Assembly: GCA_050943215.1 (NCBI GenBank)
Contig: JBMNOU010000091.1
Location: 1-6,198 of the forward strand
Length of the DNA stretch: 6,198 bases
Reading direction: 5' to 3'
DNA from: JBMNOU01 sp050943215
GTDB taxonomy: Bacteria > Bacillota > Clostridia > Christensenellales > SZUA-584
The position numbers were made by a program, and so were the translations under genes. The notes under the pieces were generated by a model. That model saw only the letters and a program-made list of their open reading frames with translations. It did no database searches and was not told the origin of the DNA. Positions 1 to 6,138 of this stretch are shown piece after piece; position 1 is the first letter of the stretch; every line of letters begins with the position of its first letter.

Positions 1-865
1 CGTTAAATTTTGCATATTTCTCCTCATGTAATAGATGTGAACAGTTCCGCAAACGAATATGAGTGGCGTTTGGCATCGGTCTTGTATATTGTATTATCAT
101 ATTTTCGTTATGAATTTTATCGTCTGCGCCCGAAAAAATTAGTGTGTCATGTTTGATTCCCCTGAGCAAAGATTTAGGATACGCATCATCAAAGTGCGCC
201 ATACACATAGCAAGTGTCTCACGTACATCTTTATTGAGAAATGGCCGAAAATAATTATCAATAACATCATCTGTAACCAGAGTCGAATCAAAATACATCT
301 CTAGCAAAATTTTACGGACCGATGACTCGGTTAAATGCAGTCTAAAAAGATTATATCCAAGCCAAGTTGTTAAAAACCTCATTGTAAAAAGATATTCGCT
401 GTTGGGTGCCCCCGGTGAAACAAATATCAGCTTACCGATACGCTCAGGGTTTGCAGCAGCCAGACAAATAGCACTCAGACAACCCGTTGAAAAAGCGGCA
501 ATATTTACCTTGTCTATTCCTAGCGTATCTAAAAATGCTTTGATGATTAGGGCATATTCTTCTGGTGTATAATAAATATTAGGATGCCCGCTATATCCAA
601 AACCGGCAAGATCAACCGCCAAAACTCTATAACCGTTCCTTGCAAAAATGTCGATGCTTTTCCGCCACGTATATAAAGACTGTCCTATACCATGTATGAA
701 CAGTATTGGCTGCCCTTTCCCTTTGTCGATATAATGGATATCCGTATCAAAAAAAATGCTTTCTTTCCCCAGCTCGGTATGACCGGTTATTTCAAAGCAA
801 ACGCCCAAATATGATCCGATATCTTTGCTGTTCTTAAAAATTTCCCTTGTGCTGCGCCTATACAT
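1..865 (-). CDS. alpha/beta hydrolase, C-terminus cut off by window edge
   Basis: The minus-strand frame opens at ATG 865 and stays open for 288 codons to the window edge, so its stop lies outside. Seen: an alpha/beta-hydrolase fold with the oxyanion motif HGIGQS (residues 58-63), the strand and turn VDLAGFGYSG (84-93), a nucleophile elbow AFSTG (124-128, Ser126), a variable cap at about 155-235, an acid at GADD (Asp249 most likely) and the C-terminal SHLLHEE motif with His277. The full Ser-Asp-His triad is therefore present. The family motif at 277-288 normally lies close to the protein end, so probably only about 10 residues are missing. The first elbow position is Ala instead of the usual Gly, which is common in the family. 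There is no signal peptide, so it is probably cytoplasmic. The ATG is supported by a G-rich Shine-Dalgarno (GGGGGTG) and an upstream in-frame TAG. The substrate cannot be told; esterase, lipase or C-C hydrolase are all possible. Confidence 0.9.
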   Translation of the reverse strand, partial: MYRRSTREIFKNSKDIGSYLGVCFEITGHTELGKESIFFDTDIHYIDKGKGQPILFIHGIGQSLYTWRKSIDIFARNGYRVLAVDLAGFGYSGHPNIYYTPEEYALIIKAFLDTLGIDKVNIAAFSTGCLSAICLAAANPERIGKLIFVSPGAPNSEYLFTMRFLTTWLGYNLFRLHLTESSVRKILLEMYFDSTLVTDDVIDNYFRPFLNKDVRETLAMCMAHFDDAYPKSLLRGIKHDTLIFSGADDKIHNENMIIQYTRPMPNATHIRLRNCSHLLHEEKYAKFN

Positions 866-930
866 ATTGACACCCCCAAAAACAGCACTTATCAAAAAAC
901 AACAAGTCTATCCAAAAGATGCCTGTATTT

Positions 931-959
931 ACTATACTACGGTAATGTGCGCAAGACAA
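931..959 (-). promoter_or_regulatory. sigma-A-type promoter for the alpha/beta hydrolase
   Basis: Reading the minus strand, TTGTCT (954-959, 4 of 6 to the -35 consensus) is followed by a 17-bp spacer and TATAGT (931-936, 5 of 6 to the -10 consensus). Transcription would start near 924, giving a leader of about 60 bases before the ATG at 865. It lies in the 129-base gap behind cca, so the hydrolase can be transcribed separately even though it points the same way as dapF-cca. The rest of the gap (866-994) shows no convincing terminator hairpin or other gene. This is a prediction from motif matches only. Confidence 0.55.
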
Positions 960-994
960 GCCACAATATTAAAGAATACGCAATAAACGTAACA

Positions 995-2410
995 TTACAT
1001 TAATAAATTTAAAGACTTTCCGATAGCTAAAGCACGTTTCTTCAACGTTTGCGGATTATTGAATTCCGGATGGACAACGCATTCATAAAAAAGTGTACTC
1101 ATTATATTTCCAACAATGGGGGACGGCTCTATTTTGAGTATATCCATAATCTCATTTCCCGTTATGGCTATTTCTTTTATGCTCCAAGGCACTTTGAGAG
1201 TCACCATACGGTTAAGTTCTTTTTGCCAATTATCAGCTGAAATAACGCTGCCTGTATCATACCCGGATCCCATAAAATCCGCATAGCGCAGTGCGATCAA
1301 TAGTTTAAAAACATCTCTGCCGAGTCTGATTGCACAACGGCGTATCGTTTTTGGTTTAGCACGGCCTTCAAGATCGAACATATGGTTTCGGACCAACGGA
1401 AGCACAATTCTCTTTGTTTTATTGTCAAACTTAAGAGATTCCAATTCTTCTTTAGCTAGAGTCTCTCCGAATAATTCATGACCATGCATATGATTACCCT
1501 GCCGCAATGCCATCGGCTTACCGATATCATGAAGAAGCGCCGCAAGCCTTAATTCTATCAACGGCAAAGCTGCAGCACAAGTATGTATGCCATGTCCGAG
1601 AACATCGTAGCGATGATAAACTTCGGACTGTGCTATGCCTTTCCCTTCGCTCAATCTCGGCAAAATATATGGAAGCGCACCCGTTTGCCTGAGTAGAAAA
1701 AGGCCCTGTCTGTGCGCGCATTCGTCTTTCGTCAATACTTCATATTTGGTATCTGCCACCAGTATTTTTTTTAGTTCATCCCGTTTTCTTTCCGCTGAAA
1801 TGTCATTAAGCAGCGGCGCATGCTTCTTTGCGCATGCCAACAAATCGGGACTAACCGAAAACCCCAGCTCCGCCGCAAACCGTGCCATGCGCATTATCCT
1901 TAAACCGTCATCACGGATGGTCTCTTCAGGATTTTCTGCCGCTGCCCGTATCGTCTTTGTTTTTATATCTTGAAGCCCTTTGTTAGTAGGATCGATGATT
2001 TCTCCGGTTCCGATATTTATGTATAGTGCGTTAACTGTAAAATCCCGTCTTTTGGCATCTTCGCAAATGTCCGTTGTAAATGCAACCCGTTCGGGTCTAT
2101 GGTTCCCGCCCCGCGGGTAGAAATCCCTTCTAAATGTAGTGTGTTCAAAGACATGCTTTTTTCCGTTAAAATCAAGATGCACTTCTATAGTACCCAGCTC
2201 CAAAGCTTTTTCGACGACCTTTAGCCCTGCACGGCGCAAAAATTCCAACGCTTTTTCTGGTCGTGCGTCAGAGCAGACATCAACATCACTCCCATCTATA
2301 CCAAGGGCGATGTTTCGTACAAACCCGCCCACAAGGTAAAGCTGATGTCCATTACCGGAAAAAATTTTTGACAATACCTGCAAGCTTTCGGGCAATCCGT
2401 CCGCTTTCAT
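995..2410 (-). CDS. cca: CCA tRNA nucleotidyltransferase with HD domain
   Basis: This 471-residue protein belongs to the class II nucleotidyltransferases that add or repair the 3' CCA of tRNA, in the cytoplasm. Seen in order: the nucleotide-binding turn LVGGFVRN (26-33), the metal-binding pair Asp42 and Asp44 (SDVDV), the RRDFTVNALY motif (121-130), the template-type motif DDGLR (167-171) followed by ARFAAELGF, the ERKRDELKKIL motif (207-217), and a C-terminal HD domain with His273, His294-Asp295, His311, His343 and Asp378. The first two Asp residues and the template Asp-Arg pair are intact, so it should be active. The HD domain suggests an added phosphohydrolase activity, as known for E. coli Cca; that is inference. 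Asn33 replaces the usual Asp of the VRD motif. The start overlaps the dapF stop (ATGA) and has no good Shine-Dalgarno, so translation is probably coupled to dapF. A CCA-adding enzyme is preferred, but an A-adding or poly(A) polymerase relative cannot be fully excluded. Confidence 0.92.
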   Translation of the reverse strand: MKADGLPESLQVLSKIFSGNGHQLYLVGGFVRNIALGIDGSDVDVCSDARPEKALEFLRRAGLKVVEKALELGTIEVHLDFNGKKHVFEHTTFRRDFYPRGGNHRPERVAFTTDICEDAKRRDFTVNALYINIGTGEIIDPTNKGLQDIKTKTIRAAAENPEETIRDDGLRIMRMARFAAELGFSVSPDLLACAKKHAPLLNDISAERKRDELKKILVADTKYEVLTKDECAHRQGLFLLRQTGALPYILPRLSEGKGIAQSEVYHRYDVLGHGIHTCAAALPLIELRLAALLHDIGKPMALRQGNHMHGHELFGETLAKEELESLKFDNKTKRIVLPLVRNHMFDLEGRAKPKTIRRCAIRLGRDVFKLLIALRYADFMGSGYDTGSVISADNWQKELNRMVTLKVPWSIKEIAITGNEIMDILKIEPSPIVGNIMSTLFYECVVHPEFNNPQTLKKRALAIGKSLNLLM

Positions 2411-3231
2411 TGCGTAAGAGACGCACGGTAAACACGCGTCGCCGGCCCCGTCATCAATACTCTGCCATCATTAAGCCATTCTATATCAAGTGTACCGGCT
2501 TTAAGATGAACGGTTGCCTTCTTGTCAATCAATCCTTTTTTGCTTAACGCCACAACGCTTGCGCAAGATCCTGTTCCGCATGCGAGCGTCAGCCCTGCTC
2601 CGCGTTCCCAAGTTAAGATTTTGATATTGCGCCGGTCAATAATCGTGACGAAATTCACGTTTGTCTTTTTCGGAAAAAGTGGATGTTTCTCTATCGACGG
2701 ACCTATCACAGCCGCATCAATTGTATCAATGTCATCCGTGAGAACCATCGTATGGGGAACACCCATTAATACCGATGAGACTATTACCGTTTGTCCGGCC
2801 ACATCGATCGGTATATCAAAAGTATCTCCGCTGCCGTTCATCGGTATGCTTTCCCGGTCAAAATATGGCCTGCCCATATCGACAGTTATGCCCGTTACAA
2901 TGCCGTTCTCAATTTGAAGCTTTGGGCAAATGATTCCAGCAAGCGTCTCCACTGTCATATCCGTTTTTTTAACGATACCAGTTTCATATACATATTTGGC
3001 AAAACAACGTACGCCATTCCCGCACATTTCAGCCTCGCTGCCGTCTGCGTTAATAATCCGCATCCGAATATCAGCCTTATCTGAAGGCATCACTATCAAT
3101 ATTCCATCGCCGCCAACACTCAGCCTTCTTTGGCATACTTCTTTCGCAAGCGCATTCCAGTCCCTTTTCGGCCCTTTGTCTTCAAATACTAAAAAATCGT
3201 TGCCGAGCCCGTGCATCTTTGTAAAATCCAT
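2407..3231 (-). CDS. dapF: diaminopimelate epimerase
   Basis: DapF interconverts LL- and meso-2,6-diaminopimelate without a cofactor, the next-to-last step to lysine and the source of meso-DAP for peptidoglycan. The 274-residue length is typical. Seen: the N-terminal signature MHGLGNDF (6-13), the first catalytic cysteine in MCGNGVRC (Cys70), the substrate-binding GVPHTMV segment (157-163), ERGAGLT (209-215) and the second catalytic cysteine in ACGTGSC (Cys218). Both halves of the pseudo-symmetric fold are complete. Leu214 stands where many relatives have Glu (GET-ACG), a variation I believe occurs elsewhere in the family. The start at 3231 has a strong GGAGGA ribosome site 5 bases upstream and a close promoter. 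It is the first gene of a dapF-cca operon and its TGA overlaps the cca ATG. A DAP-type cell wall or lysine prototrophy is implied for the host. Confidence 0.97.
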   Translation of the reverse strand: MDFTKMHGLGNDFLVFEDKGPKRDWNALAKEVCQRRLSVGGDGILIVMPSDKADIRMRIINADGSEAEMCGNGVRCFAKYVYETGIVKKTDMTVETLAGIICPKLQIENGIVTGITVDMGRPYFDRESIPMNGSGDTFDIPIDVAGQTVIVSSVLMGVPHTMVLTDDIDTIDAAVIGPSIEKHPLFPKKTNVNFVTIIDRRNIKILTWERGAGLTLACGTGSCASVVALSKKGLIDKKATVHLKAGTLDIEWLNDGRVLMTGPATRVYRASLTQ

Positions 3232-3260
3232 GCGTTCCTCCGAATCATTCTTTAAAAAAT

Positions 3261-3289
3261 ATTATAATGGCCTTTTTGCACAACTTCAA
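3261..3289 (-). promoter_or_regulatory. promoter of the dapF-cca operon
   Basis: On the minus strand, TTGAAG (3284-3289, 4 of 6) and a perfect TATAAT (3261-3266) are separated by exactly 17 bp. The start of transcription would fall near 3254, leaving only about 22 untranslated bases before the dapF ATG, most of it the ribosome site (GGAGGA, 3236-3241). So short a leader leaves no room for a lysine riboswitch or T-box between promoter and gene. Confidence 0.72.
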
Positions 3290-3341
3290 CCATACATATC
3301 AAAAATTTTTTTGTTTAATATCAAACGTTTTTTGTAAAACA

Positions 3342-3350
3342 TGTTATTAT
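3342..3350 (+). promoter_or_regulatory. extended -10 promoter for pdp
   Basis: The plus strand carries TGTTATTAT: a TG dinucleotide (3342-3343), one base, then TATTAT (3345-3350, 5 of 6 to consensus). This is the extended -10 form, which tolerates the absent -35; I find no good TTGACA-like hexamer 16-18 bp upstream. Transcription would begin near 3357, about 26 bases before the ATG. A run of A5T7 at 3301-3312 lies between this and the divergent dapF promoter and could bend DNA or act as an UP-like element; that is inference. Confidence 0.45.
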
Positions 3351-3382
3351 TATTTTATTAACAAACAAAAAGGTGAGCCAAA

Positions 3383-4681
3383 ATGGGTATGTATGAAATT
3401 ATCATGAAGAAACGCGACGGTAAAAAATTGTCACGTGAAGAAATAGAATTTTTTATAAAAGGGTATGTTGCGGGTAATATCCCTGATTATCAGGCTGCAT
3501 CCTTGGTTATGGCGGCTTTTATTCAGGGGCTTGATGAAGAAGAAACAGCATATTTGACAACCGCAATGGCCTATTCAGGGAATACTGCTGATTTAAGCAG
3601 TATCGGTCTTGTTGCTGATAAGCATTCCACCGGCGGTGTCGCTGATACGACAACGCTTTTAGTTGTACCTCTTGTATCTGCCTGCGGGCTTAAGGTTGCA
3701 AAAATGTCTGGCAGAGGACTTGGCCATACAGGCGGCACACTCGATAAGCTTGAATCTATACCCGGAATAAAGACATCCCTTTCAATGGACGACTTTATTT
3801 TGCAGATCAAAGAAATCGGCGCTGCCATTATGGGGCAGACCATGCAGCTTTGCCCGGCTGACAAGATGCTTTACGCACTTCGCGATACAACGGCGACAGT
3901 GGACAGCATCCCATTAATCGCCAGCAGCATTATGAGCAAAAAAATAGCGTCCGGTGCCAACATCATTATGCTAGATGTCAAAACCGGTAATGGCGCTTTT
4001 ATGAAAACACTTGAAGATGCGGCGGCGCTTGCCCAAACAATGGTCCGCATTGGCAGGCAATGTAAAAGAAAAACCGCGGCGATCATCAGCGATATGAACC
4101 AGCCTCTGGGAAACGCTGTGGGCAATTCACTTGAAGTCATCGAAGCAATTCGTATCCTTCAGGGGAAGACAACAGGTGATCTATTAACCGTTGCCCTGGC
4201 ACTCTCTGCCAATATGCTTTGCCTTGCCGAAATCGCAGAAAACGACCAAGCCGCATACGATATGCTTAGTAATGCGCTTGATTCTAAACGTGCTCTCAAT
4301 CAGCTTGGACGAATGATTAAAGCCCAGGGCGGAAACGATTCTGTTGTATATGATACATCACTGATGCCCCGGGCAAAACACAAAGAAACCGTTACATGCG
4401 ATATAGCGGGGTATCTTAGCGCCGTTGATTGCCTGGGTCTCGGTGTTGCTGCGCAAATGCTTGGCGCGGGACGCATCAAAAAAGAAGACAGTATAGATTT
4501 ACATGTAGGCTTTATCATGAAAAAACGTATCGGAGACCGTTTAGAACCAGGTGACGTAATGTTTGAAATATACGCTAACGATTTAAGCAGGCTTAAAGAT
4601 GCAAAACAAAAGCTTGTAAACTGCTTTACCGTTTCGGATAAAACCAAAAAAACAGACCTTATTTACCAGTCAATCTTATAA
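3383..4681 (+). CDS. pdp: pyrimidine-nucleoside phosphorylase
   Basis: The enzyme splits thymidine, uridine or deoxyuridine with phosphate into base and (deoxy)ribose-1-phosphate, feeding pyrimidine salvage and sugar catabolism in the cytoplasm. The 432 residues match Bacillus Pdp in length and organisation: a helical N-terminal domain (about 1-70), the phosphate-binding loop DKHSTGG (79-85), the family signature SGRGLGHTGGTLDKLE (109-124), the catalytic domain with RDTTATVDSIP (167-177) and SSIMSKK (181-187), and the C-terminal domain (about 345-420). His81, Arg167, Ser182 and Lys186 match the four active-site residues of E. coli thymidine phosphorylase (His85, Arg171, Ser186, Lys190) at a constant offset of 4. 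Ala87 replaces the usual Gly in GGVGD, next to bound phosphate. AGGTGAG (3371-3377) sits 5 bases before the chosen ATG; MGMYEII also matches family N-termini better than starting at Met3. It is a lone gene without other deo-pathway neighbours. Thymidine-specific deoA activity is the alternative. Confidence 0.94.
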   Translation: MGMYEIIMKKRDGKKLSREEIEFFIKGYVAGNIPDYQAASLVMAAFIQGLDEEETAYLTTAMAYSGNTADLSSIGLVADKHSTGGVADTTTLLVVPLVSACGLKVAKMSGRGLGHTGGTLDKLESIPGIKTSLSMDDFILQIKEIGAAIMGQTMQLCPADKMLYALRDTTATVDSIPLIASSIMSKKIASGANIIMLDVKTGNGAFMKTLEDAAALAQTMVRIGRQCKRKTAAIISDMNQPLGNAVGNSLEVIEAIRILQGKTTGDLLTVALALSANMLCLAEIAENDQAAYDMLSNALDSKRALNQLGRMIKAQGGNDSVVYDTSLMPRAKHKETVTCDIAGYLSAVDCLGLGVAAQMLGAGRIKKEDSIDLHVGFIMKKRIGDRLEPGDVMFEIYANDLSRLKDAKQKLVNCFTVSDKTKKTDLIYQSIL

Positions 4682-4684
4682 TAA

Positions 4685-4725
4685 AGTGGATAAGCAGTGG
4701 ATAATGTGGATAGTTATGTGGACAT
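4685..4725 (+). repeat. four tandem DnaA-box-like repeats in the convergent gap
   Basis: Three bases after the pdp stop lie four same-orientation copies of a TGTGGATAA-like 9-mer: AGTGGATAA (4685-4693), AGTGGATAA (4696-4704), TGTGGATAG (4705-4713) and TGTGGACAT (4717-4725). Read on the minus strand they are TTATCCACT twice, CTATCCACA and ATGTCCACA, which match the DnaA box TTATCCACA at 8, 8, 8 and 7 of 9 positions. Start-to-start spacing is 11, 9 and 12 bases, near one helical turn. The repeats are seen directly; binding by DnaA is inference. An inverted pair ATAATGT (4701-4707) and ACATTAT (4722-4728) overlaps the last two copies. Confidence 0.6.
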
Positions 4726-4763
4726 TATGAGGTTTATATGCTAATAGGCACTGATTTTTATGG

Positions 4764-4898
4764 TTAATTGTCGCCGAGTTTTCTTTTCCGAGCAATCGCA
4801 GTCATTGTTTTAATAATCAAATAGAATAATATCAACGTACCAAAAACACCCGCAAGTCCGTATATCATTAATTGCAATCCCAGCGAAAACTCTGTCAT
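4764..4898 (-). CDS. minimal gamma-type subunit of a sodium-pumping decarboxylase
   Basis: A 44-residue protein, starting MTEFSLGLQLMIYGLAGVF and ending in a basic tail KRKLGDN. One membrane helix spans about residues 8-31, preceded by a short acidic N-terminus and followed by Lys/Arg-rich residues, which predicts the tail to be cytoplasmic. The pattern GL-LM-YG-aGVFGtLilfylii and its place just behind an OadB-type beta subunit fit the OAD gamma family (OadG, MmdD/GcdC relatives), which anchors the carboxyltransferase to the membrane beta subunit. It is much shorter than Klebsiella OadG (about 80 residues) and lacks the Pro/Ala-rich linker and the His-containing zinc-binding tail. Translation starts at an excellent GGAGGT site, 6 bases before the ATG, which overlaps the oadB stop; 11 bases separate the two genes. 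The gene call is firm; the family assignment rests on pattern and context. Confidence 0.8.
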   Translation of the reverse strand: MTEFSLGLQLMIYGLAGVFGTLILFYLIIKTMTAIARKRKLGDN

Positions 4899-4904
4899 GT
4901 TATT

Positions 4905-4912
4905 ACCTCCTA
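4905..4912 (-). promoter_or_regulatory. ribosome binding site fused to the oadB stop codon
   Basis: On the minus strand TAGGAGGT contains both the oadB stop TAG (4910-4912) and a full Shine-Dalgarno GGAGGT (4905-4910) for the 44-residue gene. Ribosomes ending oadB would stop on the site used to start the next gene, so the two are probably made together, with the small subunit able to start strongly in its own right. Confidence 0.8.
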
Positions 4913-6067
4913 TATCATTGTCATTAGCTGCGGAACCAGCGAGAGCACAATACCGCCCGCCACAACGGAACCTAGCTGTCCGGCTACATTCGCTCCCACA
5001 GCCTGCATCAGTATAAAGTTATGCGGGTCTTCCGCCTTTGCCATACGCTGTACGATTCGTGAAGACATCGGGAAAGCGGATATCCCTGCCGCGCCTATCA
5101 TCGGGTTAACTTTCTTTTTTGAGAATACATTAATCAGTTTGGCAAACAGCACTCCCCCGGCCGTATCAAAAACAAAAGCAACCAATCCTAGAGCCACTAT
5201 CAGCAGCGTAGTTGCAGTCAAAAAATTTTCATACCGCATGGTGCCGCCGATAGTGATGCCAAGAAGCAGCGTCACTATATTGCTAAGTTCATTCTGTGCT
5301 GCATTGCTTAATCGCTCAAGCACTCCGCTTTCCTTAATAATATTACCAAACATCAGCAGACCAATCAGCGGTACGCTGATTGGTGCAATAATACCAGCAA
5401 ATACAGTGATCAGTATCGGGAATAAGACCATGACCCATTTCGGGGTTTTTTTGTCCGAATATTCCATTCGGATCAACCGTTCCTTTTTACTGGTGAGTAG
5501 ACGGATAATCGGTGGCTGTATAATTGGCACAAGCGCCATATAGGAATACGCAGCAACTGAGATCGGTCCTAGAAGCTTGGGAGAAAACTGCGAAGCAACT
5601 ACGATAGAAGTCGGGCCATCAGCAGCTCCAATAATCCCAATGGAAGCCGCATCCTTTAAATTAAGTCCTAGCGATGGTATTGCATTTGAAATAGCTAATA
5701 CAGCAAGGATGGTAAAAAAAATACCGAACTGTGCCGCAGCACCAAAAAAAATCATTTTTGGCGTGGCAAATAGCGGACGGAAATCTGTCATTGCACCTAT
5801 CCCGATAAATATCAGTACGGGAAAAACATCTGTTAAAATACCGCTATTGTAGAACATCTGCAGCACTCCGATCTCTGCACCCGTTCCCCAAATAGTTTCC
5901 AAAGGAAGATTAACCAGAATCGCCCCAAACCCAATGGGTAAAAGCAACATCGGCTCAAAATCTTTTGCAATGGCTAAATATATTAATATACCACCAATCG
6001 CGTACATAATAAAGTATTGCCAATGAAAATTAAATATACCTTCAAAAATTTGCTCTGCTCCGACCAT
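4910..6067 (-). CDS. oadB: sodium-pumping decarboxylase beta subunit (OadB/MmdB/GcdB type)
   Basis: This 385-residue integral membrane protein is the beta subunit that decarboxylates carboxybiotin and couples it to outward Na+ transport in oxaloacetate, methylmalonyl-CoA or glutaconyl-CoA decarboxylases. Seen: many hydrophobic segments across the length, the family block LIFIGIGAMTDFRPL (85-99), the re-entrant motif IIGAADGPTSI (145-155) whose Asp150 corresponds to the essential Asp203 of Klebsiella OadB, YSYMALVPIIQPP (174-186) with the conserved Tyr176, and the C-terminal GANVAGQLGS (358-367) with a conserved Asn360. Length is normal and nothing is broken. The ATG has AGGAGA (6073-6078) 5 bases upstream. 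It is followed by a gamma-type subunit but no alpha or biotin carrier gene, so which substrate the complex uses cannot be decided; the symbol marks the family, not a proven oxaloacetate specificity. Confidence 0.93.
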   Translation of the reverse strand: MVGAEQIFEGIFNFHWQYFIMYAIGGILIYLAIAKDFEPMLLLPIGFGAILVNLPLETIWGTGAEIGVLQMFYNSGILTDVFPVLIFIGIGAMTDFRPLFATPKMIFFGAAAQFGIFFTILAVLAISNAIPSLGLNLKDAASIGIIGAADGPTSIVVASQFSPKLLGPISVAAYSYMALVPIIQPPIIRLLTSKKERLIRMEYSDKKTPKWVMVLFPILITVFAGIIAPISVPLIGLLMFGNIIKESGVLERLSNAAQNELSNIVTLLLGITIGGTMRYENFLTATTLLIVALGLVAFVFDTAGGVLFAKLINVFSKKKVNPMIGAAGISAFPMSSRIVQRMAKAEDPHNFILMQAVGANVAGQLGSVVAGGIVLSLVPQLMTMI

Positions 6068-6109
6068 TTTTCTCTCCTATTTACGGAATTATCCCATTTC
6101 ACAGAAGTA

Positions 6110-6138
6110 ATTATACATTGTTTAATTATACTGGTCAA
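6110..6138 (-). promoter_or_regulatory. strong promoter of the beta-gamma decarboxylase operon
   Basis: On the minus strand TTGACC (6133-6138, 5 of 6) is followed by a 17-bp spacer and a perfect TATAAT (6110-6115). Transcription would start near 6103, leaving about 35 leader bases. The 9-mer GTATAATTA occurs twice, at 6108-6116 over the -10 and at 6123-6131 in the spacer, 15 bp apart; the second copy has no -35 at a suitable distance. Beyond it, 6139-6198 shows no supported gene, only a possible 3' end of an upstream minus-strand frame (TAA at 6177-6179). Confidence 0.75.

Noticed and set aside
975..994. Terminator behind cca (TACG-TTTATTG-CGTA then TTCTTT)
   Set aside because: The stem is only 4 base pairs, too weak to call an intrinsic terminator.
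3320..3333. A catabolite (cre) operator around AAACGTTT upstream of pdp
   Set aside because: Only the central bases fit; the outer TG and CA of the cre consensus are missing.
1507..3337. Several plus-strand open frames of 60-135 codons opposite cca and dapF
   Set aside because: All are antisense to well-supported genes, have Ser/Phe/Ile-rich non-protein-like composition and no convincing ribosome sites.
3571..4647. Minus-strand open frames of 89-115 codons opposite pdp
   Set aside because: They are antisense shadows of a complete phosphorylase gene with no recognisable motifs.
4701..4728. ATAATGT/ACATTAT hairpin as a terminator
   Set aside because: The stem is 7 AT-rich base pairs with a 14-base loop and no T run on either side; it is better seen as part of the DnaA-box-like array.
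4872..5543. A 223-codon plus-strand open frame opposite oadB
   Set aside because: It lies wholly antisense to the beta subunit and its small partner, resembles no family I know, and is explained by the codon pattern of a hydrophobic gene on the other strand.
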